DNA of 28,229 bases, taken from an uncultured Lachnospiraceae bacterium. GTDB lineage: Bacteria > Bacillota > Clostridia > Lachnospirales > Lachnospiraceae. The stretch is taken from NCBI GenBank assembly GCA_910586095.1, contig CAJUHQ010000038.1, positions 1 to 28,229 on the forward strand, given 5' to 3'. Position numbers and translations under genes: made by a program. Each line of letters opens with the position of its first letter. Positions within the stretch are counted from its first letter, which is position 1. Of the stretch, positions 15,754 to 23,475 are shown piece by piece. The notes below the pieces were generated by a model that saw only the letters and a list, made by a program, of their open reading frames with translations, searched no databases and was not told the origin of the DNA.

Positions 15754-16923
15754 ATGAGATCGGCATATAAACGGACAGTAGCGGCAGTGCTTGCAATGAT
15801 GCTTGCAGTGGCAGCAGCAGGAAGCGCAGAAGTGCCCGTGCGTGCAGAAACCACATTGGAACGGCTGCAAAAAGCAAAGGAAGAAAAAGAGAAAACAGAG
15901 GATAATAAGGAGCTTGCAGAAGACAATAAGGCAGCACTTCAGATTACACAAAATTCGCTTTTAGGACAGCTTAGCACGCTGAATGATGAACTAGAACAGA
16001 TTAGTGCAAATTTAGAAAATTTAGAGGCAGATATACTTGTGAAAGAGTCAGAAATCTCACAGACACAGGCTGCTCTTGAAGCTGCTATTCAGAGGCAGGA
16101 GGACCAGTACGAGACTATGAAATTGCATATCAAGGATATGTATGAGCGTGGCGGTGTAAATGGTTATCTAGATTTTCTTTTTTCGGCATCTAGTTTTTCT
16201 GATTTTTTGAACAAAAGTGACTATATAGATAAAGTAAATGAATACGATCAAAAAATGCTCAAACAATTTGAACAGACTAGTGAGCAAGTAGCGAACATAA
16301 AGGTGCGCCTCGAGGAGGAACTGGAAGCCTTGAATGTATTAAAGGTAGAGGCAGAGGCAGAAAAAAACAGGGTGACAGATTTAGTCAATCAGGTTTCAGC
16401 CAATGTAAAAAGTTACAACAATCAAATTGCAGACGCAGAGGCTACGATTAACGCGTTGGAAAATATGATTGGAAAACAGGAGAAAGATATTGCTGTCTTA
16501 CAAAAGCAGTATGAGGAAGAACTTGCCAAATCACGATTGGCGGCTCAGTCTAAGTGGCGTGATATCTCTGAGATTACATTTGAGGAAGGGGATCGAAAAC
16601 TGTTAGCCAACATTATTTATTGTGAGGCGGGCGGTGAGCCTTATGAAGGTCAGGTTGCAGTGGGGGCAGTTGTTATCAATAGAGTGTTGAGTTCTTGTTA
16701 TCCCAATACGGTTGTAGGGGTAATTTATCAAAAGAAACAATTTTCTCCTGTGGCATGCGGGCGTCTTGCGCTGGCACTTGCAAACGATTCAGCAACAGAA
16801 AAGTGTTATCAGGCGGCGGATGCTGCAATGAGTGGCGTCACTAATGTGGGGCAGTGTGTGTATTTTAGAACCCCTATACCAGGCCTAGAGGGCATACGGA
16901 TCGGCGGACACATCTTTTATTAG
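15754..16923 (+). CDS. Secreted SleB-type hydrolase with coiled coil
   Basis: This 389-residue exported protein starts at ATG 15754, placed by the GGGGGAA site; ATG 15742 lies before that site. A signal peptide spans about residues 1-30 (VAAVLAMMLAVAAAGSA, cleavage near VRA-ET). Residues 31-270 form a long coiled coil with a PcsB-like break (RGGVNGYLDFLFSASSFSDFL), as in proteins that dock on FtsEX. The C-terminal Hydrolase_2/SleB domain starts near residue 280, with the catalytic Glu291 in IIYCEAGGEPYEGQ and NRVLSSCYPNTV after it. The role is peptidoglycan cleavage, in cortex lysis or in daughter-cell separation. The coiled coil favours a vegetative division role over SleB proper. It directly precedes the FHA gene. 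Confidence 0.87.
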   Translation: MRSAYKRTVAAVLAMMLAVAAAGSAEVPVRAETTLERLQKAKEEKEKTEDNKELAEDNKAALQITQNSLLGQLSTLNDELEQISANLENLEADILVKESEISQTQAALEAAIQRQEDQYETMKLHIKDMYERGGVNGYLDFLFSASSFSDFLNKSDYIDKVNEYDQKMLKQFEQTSEQVANIKVRLEEELEALNVLKVEAEAEKNRVTDLVNQVSANVKSYNNQIADAEATINALENMIGKQEKDIAVLQKQYEEELAKSRLAAQSKWRDISEITFEEGDRKLLANIIYCEAGGEPYEGQVAVGAVVINRVLSSCYPNTVVGVIYQKKQFSPVACGRLALALANDSATEKCYQAADAAMSGVTNVGQCVYFRTPIPGLEGIRIGGHIFY

Positions 16924-16939
16924 AAAGGCGTTAGCAAAA

Positions 16940-18466
16940 ATGTACAGAATTGGAATTGTAGAGAAAGATAGAGCATATCGCAGAAGACTTGTGGGGTTTT
17001 TGATGGAGCGTCATAGTGATAGTTTTGAGATTGCTGTTGTAGATGTACATGAGGAGGAGAGTGCGTTTTGTAGTCTAGAGAGTCTTGATTTAGATACCAT
17101 ATCTTATGACGCGCTTTTTTTTGGAGATGGAGTCAAGGTCGATCTCGAGTTGCTGCCTAATCAGATTGCAGTAGGGTTTATCACAGAAAAAGAAGAGCCT
17201 GACAAGAAATATATTAATAAGTATCAGAGTCTTGAAAAAATATACAAACATATGCAACAATTGTGTGAGGATAGCAAAAAGTTTCGTCAAATAGAAAATA
17301 ATATTTACGATCAGACAAATGATGACCAGATGGATTCACAAGATGTTCATATAGAACAGGAACTAGTATCAGGGGCCCAATTTCGAGTAGAGACAGTCAC
17401 ACAGGGAGAAGAAAAGTATAGAGTATTTTCAATAGAAGGAGTAGATATAGATTTGCTCGCAGTGAGGATGCTTGCTTCCAATCATATACAAGGGCTTCCG
17501 CAGACACAGTACCATGACCAAAAGCTCTGGTTTCGCATTACAGGTATGAAAAGTTTGTACGAGATGGTGCAACAAGATAATACACCCGAGGGAAATCAAG
17601 AGTTGCTAAAAATATTTGGTAGTATGGTCAACAATGCACTTGGTTTGGAGGAATATATGCTCTCGCCAGACAGATTGGTTTTAGATCCAAAGGAAATCTA
17701 TCTAGATGAAGTAGCGGGAGAGGCTATTATGCCTTATATTCCAATAAAGAGCAAAGAGCGAAAGGATATTCGTCAAAGTCTTGAAAGGGTAAGAGCACTA
17801 TGTGATAGCTTGCTTGAGGGATTGAACACAACAGAGAGCTTGAATGTAAAGGTAGGACTTACTGATGTAAACCTTCTCACAGAAGATGAAGAAATCACTG
17901 TGCAGGATAACCATGCACAAGATGAAATTTTAGAGAGAACATCGGACGAGGACATTAGTGTAGAGGATATTAGTATAGAGGATATAACACAAGGAAGCGA
18001 CGAAAAAGACAAAGAAGAGCAAAGTAATGAGCTCCCTATTGAGAGTCGTGAAGATACAGAAAAGGAAGATTCAAGTGCGGGGAGCACAGATGTATTTGAA
18101 AATTTACAGAAGAATGGAGACGAAAGTCTAAAACTGAAAGACAAAACAGGTCTTCTTAATAGGAAGAGGCTACCTTATATGATTCGGCGGCGAACAGGTG
18201 AGAAAATTATGATAGATCGCAATATTTTTAAAATAGGAAAAGAAGAGTCCTATGTTGATTATTGTATCAAAGATAATCCTACAGTTAGCCGTAATCATGC
18301 AGATATTGTTCGCAAAGCAGATGGATTTTATTTGGTGGATAAGGGATCGTTAAACCATACGTTTGTCAATGGTAAAAAATTAGAGGTCAACGAATATAGA
18401 AAACTGCAAGATGGTTGCCTGTTACAGCTTGCAGATGAAGTGTTTGAGTTTGTGGCAGGCAGATAA
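16940..18466 (+). CDS. FHA-domain protein with DUF6382-like core
   Basis: This 508-residue cytoplasmic protein has three parts. Residues 1-115 look like a degenerate receiver (MYRIGIVEKDRAYRRRLV, ending KYQSLEKIYKHM), as seen in TadZ-like proteins. Residues 150-300 match the DUF6382 pattern (EEYMLSPDRLVLDPKEIYLD), a fold I recall as related to the pseudokinase EssB/YukC. An acidic, Ser/Thr-rich linker (310-410, VEDISIEDITQGSDEKD) precedes a C-terminal FHA domain (425-505) with IGKEE, VSRNHADIV and HTFVNGKKL; the usual N-G-T is N-H-T here. FHA domains bind phosphothreonine. The PP2C gene follows 22 bases later and the kinase after it, so it probably reads out kinase signals. Confidence 0.85.
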   Translation: MYRIGIVEKDRAYRRRLVGFLMERHSDSFEIAVVDVHEEESAFCSLESLDLDTISYDALFFGDGVKVDLELLPNQIAVGFITEKEEPDKKYINKYQSLEKIYKHMQQLCEDSKKFRQIENNIYDQTNDDQMDSQDVHIEQELVSGAQFRVETVTQGEEKYRVFSIEGVDIDLLAVRMLASNHIQGLPQTQYHDQKLWFRITGMKSLYEMVQQDNTPEGNQELLKIFGSMVNNALGLEEYMLSPDRLVLDPKEIYLDEVAGEAIMPYIPIKSKERKDIRQSLERVRALCDSLLEGLNTTESLNVKVGLTDVNLLTEDEEITVQDNHAQDEILERTSDEDISVEDISIEDITQGSDEKDKEEQSNELPIESREDTEKEDSSAGSTDVFENLQKNGDESLKLKDKTGLLNRKRLPYMIRRRTGEKIMIDRNIFKIGKEESYVDYCIKDNPTVSRNHADIVRKADGFYLVDKGSLNHTFVNGKKLEVNEYRKLQDGCLLQLADEVFEFVAGR

Positions 18467-18488
18467 AACTTACGTGGGGGATTGATGC

Positions 18489-19301
18489 ATGAGATGGCAT
18501 TATACAGTGGCAGCACAGTCTGATATTGGAACGACAAAAGGTGTTAATCAAGATAGCCTCACCGTAAAAGTAGCTAATACATATTATGGGGAGGCTGCTC
18601 TTGCCGTTTTGTGTGATGGTATGGGAGGTCTAGATCAGGGAGAAGTAGCAAGTGCTGTCGTGGTGCGCGCATATGAACAATGGTTTCTAAAGGAATTCGC
18701 TCAGTTTTGGGCGGCTGGTTTTTCAGACACTGCACTAGAACGCAAGTGGCATGATATAGCTAACGATTGCAATACAAGGATAAAAGATTACTGTAAGGCA
18801 AGAAATGCCAATATGGGAACAACGCTTACAGTATTACTTTTGTTGGATGGACGATATTATATTTCACACATTGGGGACTGTCGTACATATATTATGGGGA
18901 ATGGTATGGAACAGCTTACTACAGATCAAACATATGTGGCGCGCGAAGTGGCTTTGGGACATATGACTCCAGAGCAGGCGAAGAATGATATTCGCAGAAA
19001 TGTGCTTTTACAATGTATCGGCTTAAAGAAGGATGTGAAGCCTGATTTTTTGCAAGGTGATCTCTATGACGGGGATAGTTTACTGCTGTGTTCGGATGGA
19101 TTTCGTCATGAGATTGGGGATAAGGAACTATACGAGTATTGCCATCTCGCATTGGAAAACATGGAGTGGACATTAGAAAAAAGGAAGGAGAATTCTTCCA
19201 TTATGAATAGACAATTACACTATGTAATTGAACTCAATAAAGAGCGTGGTGAGAAGGATAATATTTCTGCAATTTTGTTGAAGGTAAAAAATGAGGTATA
19301 A
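18489..19301 (+). CDS. PP2C-family Ser/Thr protein phosphatase
   Basis: This 270-residue phosphatase covers a complete PPM domain. Metal-binding and core motifs are NQDSL (20-24), VLCDGMGGLDQGE, MGTTLTVLLL, ISHIGDCRTYIM, LLCSDGFRHEI and EKDNISAILL. It should be an active Mn/Mg-dependent phosphatase, the PrpC/PstP-type partner of the kinase encoded downstream. It lacks a membrane helix, so it acts on the cytoplasmic side. A GGGGG run lies 9 bases before ATG 18489. A 240-base gap with hairpins separates it from the kinase gene, which could allow separate control of the two opposing enzymes. Confidence 0.92.
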   Translation: MRWHYTVAAQSDIGTTKGVNQDSLTVKVANTYYGEAALAVLCDGMGGLDQGEVASAVVVRAYEQWFLKEFAQFWAAGFSDTALERKWHDIANDCNTRIKDYCKARNANMGTTLTVLLLLDGRYYISHIGDCRTYIMGNGMEQLTTDQTYVAREVALGHMTPEQAKNDIRRNVLLQCIGLKKDVKPDFLQGDLYDGDSLLLCSDGFRHEIGDKELYEYCHLALENMEWTLEKRKENSSIMNRQLHYVIELNKERGEKDNISAILLKVKNEV

Positions 19302-19547
19302 TCAAATAGAGTAATGATAGTAAACTAAATTTAGCAAGAAAAGTACTTCTAACTGCTTGTAGCAAGGGAAAAGTACTATATTTTACGCCAGAGATTTGAG
19401 ATTTTGCAGAGCAAAATCGTGGAAGTTAGGTTGAACAACATTGGTTTTCGAAGAACGCAACGACAGCGTTCTTCGTTGCTTTTTAGAGAAAAATAGTAAC
19501 TTATAGTTCTATATGAGGGACAGTCAGATGGGAGTTTGATAAAAAGT
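19302..19547. promoter_or_regulatory. Hairpin-rich leader of the Ser/Thr kinase gene
   Basis: This gap contains the dispersed repeat copy at 19370-19403, an 8-bp perfect hairpin GATTTTGC-AGA-GCAAAATC (19400-19418), a 9-bp perfect hairpin (19450-19474) followed by GTTGCTTTTT, and the CAGATGGGAGTTTG leader just before the kinase start. The second hairpin may terminate or attenuate transcription coming from the PP2C gene. Confidence 0.55.
19450..19485 (+). terminator. Terminator/attenuator-like hairpin
   Basis: GAAGAACGC (19450-19458) pairs perfectly with GCGTTCTTC (19466-19474) over AACGACA, then GTTGCTTTTT. The hairpin is nearly the same as the second hairpin of the 96-bp repeats at 23199-23225. 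Confidence 0.6.
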
Positions 19548-21227
19548 ATGTTACAAATCGGTTCTGTGATAGATGGAAAGTACAAAATACTCAATGAAAT
19601 AGGACATGGTGGGATGAGTACAGTATATCTTGCCATCAATGAAAAAGCGAATAAACCTTGGGCGGTTAAGGAAGTGCGAAAATCTTTTAATAAGGATTTG
19701 GATATTTTAAAGCAAAGTCTTATTGTAGAGATGGATTTGCTCAAAAAGTTACGACATGCGCATCTTCCAAGTATTGTGGATGTGATTGACCAAGACGAAA
19801 ATCTTTTGATTGTCATGGATTATATAGAAGGTAATACATTGGATCATCTTCTGAAAGAGGAGGGAGCGCAACAACAGGAAAAAGTCGTTGATTGGGCTAT
19901 ACAGTTGTGTGATGTACTAGATTACCTGCACACGCGAACAACGCCGATTATTTATCGTGATATGAAGCCGTCCAATATTATGCTCAAGTCGGATGGAAAT
20001 GTAGTGTTGATCGATTTTGGAACTGCGCGCGAATTTAAGGAGAGAAATGCAGCAGATACTACTTGTTTAGGAACACAAGGATATGCCGCTCCAGAGCAGT
20101 TTGGTGGTATGGGACAGACAGATGCACGGACAGATATTTATTGTCTAGGTGCAACGCTTTATCATCTTGTGACAGGGCATAATCCTTCAGAGCCGCCTTA
20201 TGAAATAATGCCTATCACAAAATGGAATTCCAAACTTTCCACAGGTTTAGAGCGAATTATACAAAAGTGTACACAGAAAAATCCAGTGGACAGATATCAG
20301 ACAGCCAAGGAATTGCGTTATGAGTTGGAGCACTATCATGATTTAGAAACACAGGCATTGCGTCAATATCGTAGAAGATTGGCAGTATTTTTTGCTGTTT
20401 TAGGACTTTGTGTAGTGTGTGCTCTAAGTGGATTTGGATTTCGCACGGCGGCTAGTACCATGCAAAAGGATACTTATCAAGACCTAATGAATATGGTGGA
20501 GATTTCTACAGATTCTGTTGAAGCCTGCAAGCTGTGCATGGATGCTATTGCAATTGATGCGACGCGAGCAGAGGCATATCACAAATTTTATACAAGAGCG
20601 GTTGAGGATGGTGTATTTAGTGATGCAGAGGAAGAACTACTGTTGAAGTTAGGGATTAGTACGCATAGATATTTGCAGAATTTTCAGGAGGCTAATGGAA
20701 ATGAATATGCAGATTTTTGCTATGAGATTGGAAATGCGTATTGGTATTATTATGAGCATGAGGAAAACAGGCAATCACGTGCAGTGAGTTGGTTTCAGAC
20801 CGCAATGGGATACTACGAACAAGATGAGTCAAAGGCAGCAGAATATAGACGTTGTGCATTGTATACAGAACTTGGAGTTTTTTATAAGAATGTCATTATT
20901 TCTCAGATTGATGGTACAGACTCAGGAATGTACGGAAAGTATTGGCAAAGTCTGACACAGTTAAAGGCACTCAATGACGCTGAGCCAGATCGAGAACTCA
21001 TCACATTGCGTATATATAGGGAGATCCCCACACGTGTAGTCGAGTATGTGCGATATTTTAAGGAGGATGGAGTTTCTAAGGAGGAGATTTTGGCGATGCT
21101 TGAAGAGATTGAGGAGAATATGACTCAGATGGAGCAGGATGCCACAAGCGCTACACAGGAAGAAATAGCGGCGATTCGATGGATTATAGAGGGGGCATAT
21201 AACATGGTGCGTTCCACTTATAAATAA
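19548..21227 (+). CDS. Transmembrane Ser/Thr protein kinase
   Basis: This 559-residue kinase starts at ATG 19548; TTG 19536 is too close to the GGGAG site. The PknB-like kinase domain (residues 10-265) has the glycine loop IGHGGMSTVYLA, the ATP-binding Lys41 (WAVKEV), the catalytic Asp138 (IIYRDMKPSNIML; His of HRD is Tyr, common in clostridial members) and Asp156 of DFG (LIDFGTAREF). The APE-like stretch is YAAPEQFGG. A single membrane helix spans residues 278-298 (AVFFAVLGLCVVCALSG). The outer part (300-559) is all-helical with TPR-like spacing (WYYYEHEENRQSRAVSWFQT), not PASTA. It therefore probably senses a protein or peptide rather than muropeptides. It works with the PP2C phosphatase, FHA protein and the small TM protein next door. 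Confidence 0.93.
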   Translation: MLQIGSVIDGKYKILNEIGHGGMSTVYLAINEKANKPWAVKEVRKSFNKDLDILKQSLIVEMDLLKKLRHAHLPSIVDVIDQDENLLIVMDYIEGNTLDHLLKEEGAQQQEKVVDWAIQLCDVLDYLHTRTTPIIYRDMKPSNIMLKSDGNVVLIDFGTAREFKERNAADTTCLGTQGYAAPEQFGGMGQTDARTDIYCLGATLYHLVTGHNPSEPPYEIMPITKWNSKLSTGLERIIQKCTQKNPVDRYQTAKELRYELEHYHDLETQALRQYRRRLAVFFAVLGLCVVCALSGFGFRTAASTMQKDTYQDLMNMVEISTDSVEACKLCMDAIAIDATRAEAYHKFYTRAVEDGVFSDAEEELLLKLGISTHRYLQNFQEANGNEYADFCYEIGNAYWYYYEHEENRQSRAVSWFQTAMGYYEQDESKAAEYRRCALYTELGVFYKNVIISQIDGTDSGMYGKYWQSLTQLKALNDAEPDRELITLRIYREIPTRVVEYVRYFKEDGVSKEEILAMLEEIEENMTQMEQDATSATQEEIAAIRWIIEGAYNMVRSTYK

Positions 21228-21236
21228 GGATAACAA

Positions 21237-21315
21237 CGTGAAATTTACCCATCTTGATTTAAATAACTGCCTGTGGTAGTTTTCGATTGCAGCAAAGGCT
21301 GTTAGTGTGAGGAAG
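21237..21315 (+). repeat. Degenerate third copy of the leader repeat
   Basis: CGTGAAATTTACCCATCTTGATT at the left and GTTAGTGTGAGGAAG at the right match the edges of the 6437-6515 unit (CGTGAAAT, CATCTTGATT, GTTAGCGTGAGAAAG), while the middle GC hairpin is lost. It sits between the kinase and the small TM protein gene. Confidence 0.5.
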
Positions 21316-21368
21316 GGTACTTGTAAGTAGAACTATACAGGTGATATAGAAAGGGAATAGAAAACCTT

Positions 21369-21923
21369 ATGAATATAAAACAAATGACGGACATAGCTTC
21401 TTTTTTGTTGTGGGGTTCAATTGGACTGTTAATACTAGCAGTAATTTTGTTTTTTGTGTTAAAAATTCCACATTGTTGGAATATGGTGATGGGAATACCC
21501 ATAAAAAGTACAAAAGACTCCAACAAAAAGAAAAAGCTGCGCAAGAAGGAAATAGAACCACCAAAAAGTAGGATAAAAAAGACTCAAAGTCAAAAGAATC
21601 ATATAGAAAGAGAAGAGAACATGTCTTTTGATGAGCGTGTTCCAAAAAATGTAGAAATAAAAAAGCAGGTGCAGGAACGCTCTACATCATTTGTCAATCA
21701 ATCATATAAAAATGGGCAGATGAACTTAGACCAAGCAGTGAAGGAAGAGGGAAACACGGAAACATTGCCGCTACAAAATACAGAAGTGTTGCCAGCCAGT
21801 CTGTTGCCACAGCAAACTGACGTTGAGAAAGACCAAGATAAAACGTTGCTGTTGAATGAGGAAGCGTTTGTTTTGATACAAGATATTGTATACATACAAG
21901 AGGAAAACAATGAGCAACACTAA
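21369..21923 (+). CDS. Small TM protein with TxxL motifs
   Basis: This 184-residue protein has one membrane helix (residues 11-32, FLLWGSIGLLILAVILFFVL). A highly basic patch follows (NKKKKLRKKE), which places the long tail in the cytoplasm. The tail is hydrophilic and probably disordered. Near the end it has three T-x-x-L motifs: Thr132 (TLPL), Thr138 (TEVL) and Thr159 (TLLL). The sequence then ends in a hydrophobic strand-like patch (AFVLIQDIVYIQEE). I do not recognise a named family. Position after the kinase suggests a membrane-bound kinase substrate whose phosphothreonines could be bound by the FHA protein; this is inference. ATG 21369 has GAAAGGGAAT upstream. Confidence 0.75.
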   Translation: MNIKQMTDIASFLLWGSIGLLILAVILFFVLKIPHCWNMVMGIPIKSTKDSNKKKKLRKKEIEPPKSRIKKTQSQKNHIEREENMSFDERVPKNVEIKKQVQERSTSFVNQSYKNGQMNLDQAVKEEGNTETLPLQNTEVLPASLLPQQTDVEKDQDKTLLLNEEAFVLIQDIVYIQEENNEQH

Positions 21924-22270
21924 GGAAGCCTTAGAGTTGCTTATTGTTTTGGCAAGCTTTGAATGATATGTATGGATCAGGCAAAAGAACGTTGATATAT
22001 CATAACAAAGTAAGTCGCAAAAGGTTCTTTGTATTGGCACTAAAATGTGTGTAGAGCATGTAAAATTGCTTGAAACAGACAACAATATATGATACGATAG
22101 TTGGAATATAAAAAACGGTTTATATGCATCTAGTGGAATGATCTAGCAATACTGTTTTATGTGGGAGAAGACGCTATTTTGGCAGGAATTTTGCATCTGA
22201 TAGAGAGATTTTGCGTATGATGAGTAAGAAATAAAAAAAGAATGGATTGTTTTGAAAGGTAGGAAGTTCT
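21924..22270. other. Intergenic stretch before the CDF transporter
   Basis: About 350 bases with no credible gene. Short frames are interrupted by stops and no strong terminator was found. A short TATGATACGATAG region near 22088 may hold a promoter. AGGTAGGAAG before ATG 22271 is the ribosome binding site. Confidence 0.35.
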
Positions 22271-23149
22271 ATGGAGAATGATTTTGAGAAGGTTGCTATG
22301 CGCGTGTCCTGTGTCAGTATCCTAGCCAATGGGGTGTTGTCTATATTTAAATTGTTGGCAGGTGTTTTCGCACATTCAGGAGCAATGATTAGTGATGCCA
22401 TCCATTCGGCATCGGATGTATTTAGCACGCTTGTGGTGATTGTAGGCATAAAAATGGCTGGAAAGGCATCAGATAAGGAGCATCCTTATGGGCATGAACG
22501 TATGGAATGTGTAGCAGCAATTGTGCTTGCAACCGTTCTTGCGGTGACTGGATTAGGGATAGGATATACAGCAGTGATGAAAATTAGTTCTAAAGAATAC
22601 AGTCAGTTGGCGATTCCTGGACTACTTGCGCTTGTTGCTGCTGTGGTGTCGATAGTAGTTAAAGAGGGAATGTATTGGTATACTAGGGCTTATGCAAAGA
22701 AAATTGACTCGAGTGCTTTGATGGCAGATGCATGGCATCATCGCTCAGACTCTCTTTCTTCTGTGGGAGCCTTTATTGGTATTTTGGGAGCGCGTATAGG
22801 ATTTCCTATAGCAGACGCGATTGCAAGCTTATGTATATGCTTCTTTATTGAGAAGGCAGCTTATGAGATTTTTAAGGATGCAGTAGATAAGATGGTTGAT
22901 AAGGCATGTGATGACGCGATAGAAGAAGAACTAAGACATTGTGCACTCGAACAACAAGGAGTACTAGGAGTTGATTTGATTCGAACAAGAGTTTTTGGAA
23001 ATAGAATCTATGTTGACATAGAAATTTGTGCGGATGGAAATGAGTCTTTGAGCGAAGCACATGGTATTGCAGAGCATGTTCATGATGCGATTGAACAAAG
23101 ATTTACAAAGGTGAAGCATATTATGGTGCATGTGAATCCAAACCATTAA
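22271..23149 (+). CDS. Cation diffusion facilitator family transporter
   Basis: This 292-residue protein is a CDF (CzcD/FieF-like) metal/proton antiporter in the cytoplasmic membrane. Six hydrophobic segments fit the family. The metal site motifs are HSASDVFST in the second helix and DAWHHRSDSLSS in the fifth (H-x-x-x-D type, typical of Zn, Fe or Mn carriers). After the last helix, the cytoplasmic dimerisation domain reads GVLGVDLIRTRVFGNRIYVDIEI and ends with HGIAEHVHDAIEQRF and HIMVHVNP. Metal specificity cannot be decided from sequence alone. It is a single gene with no metal-responsive regulator nearby. A tandem repeat array begins four bases after its stop codon. Confidence 0.93.
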   Translation: MENDFEKVAMRVSCVSILANGVLSIFKLLAGVFAHSGAMISDAIHSASDVFSTLVVIVGIKMAGKASDKEHPYGHERMECVAAIVLATVLAVTGLGIGYTAVMKISSKEYSQLAIPGLLALVAAVVSIVVKEGMYWYTRAYAKKIDSSALMADAWHHRSDSLSSVGAFIGILGARIGFPIADAIASLCICFFIEKAAYEIFKDAVDKMVDKACDDAIEEELRHCALEQQGVLGVDLIRTRVFGNRIYVDIEICADGNESLSEAHGIAEHVHDAIEQRFTKVKHIMVHVNPNH

Positions 23150-23153
23150 GAAA

Positions 23154-23406
23154 CTCTAAGACCGCCAAAGACGCGGCCCAAGAGTTTCTAAATGGTTGGG
23201 AAGACCGCAAGGGCAGCGTTCTTCCGTGTGGTAAAGAGTTGGAAAATACCTCTAAGACCGCCGAAGACGCGGTCTTAGAGTTTCTAAATGGTTGGGAAGA
23301 CCGCAAGGGCAGCGTTCTTCCGTGTGGTGAAAAAATGAAGGATACCTCTAAGGCCGCCGAAGGCGCAGCCCAAGAGTTTCTAAATGGTTGGGAAGACCGC
23401 AAAAGG
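23154..23406. repeat. 96-bp tandem repeat array with hairpins
   Basis: Units start at 23154, 23250 and 23346; the third is cut at about 61 bases. Each unit has a first stem CTCTAAGACCGC...GCGG...AGAG, perfect over 12 bp in unit 2, and a second stem GGAAGACCGC-AAGGGCA-GCGTTCTTCC (present in units 1 and 2). Differences in the first stem tend to keep pairing: an A-C mismatch in unit 1 is A-T in unit 2 and G-C in unit 3. The period is divisible by 3 and one frame is open, but it has no good start. The position between convergent genes fits REP/BIME-like elements. Confidence 0.75.
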
Positions 23407-23449
23407 CTAGAAATTGGATCGCGCTGCTTATAGGGCTCTAATTTCTAGC
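23406..23449. repeat. 10-bp inverted repeat closing the array
   Basis: GCTAGAAATT (23406-23415) pairs perfectly with AATTTCTAGC (23440-23449), with a 24-base loop. No T tract follows, so it is not a standard terminator; it may be the right edge of the repeat element. Confidence 0.5.
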
Positions 23450-23475
23450 TAAACAAAGTACTAGTGGTCAATACA

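Noticed and set aside
17773..18144. Long Ser-rich minus-strand ORF opposite the FHA protein linker
   Set aside because: It is the antisense of the acidic Ser/Thr-rich linker; no ribosome binding site and no plausible protein features.
23154..23406. CRISPR array
   Set aside because: The 96-bp units abut with no variable spacers and number only two and a half.
23239..23433. Open frame across the repeat array (32-residue repeats containing EFLNGWEDRK)
   Set aside because: It has no ATG or ribosome binding site, unit differences are largely non-synonymous, and the differences fit hairpin pairing better than coding.
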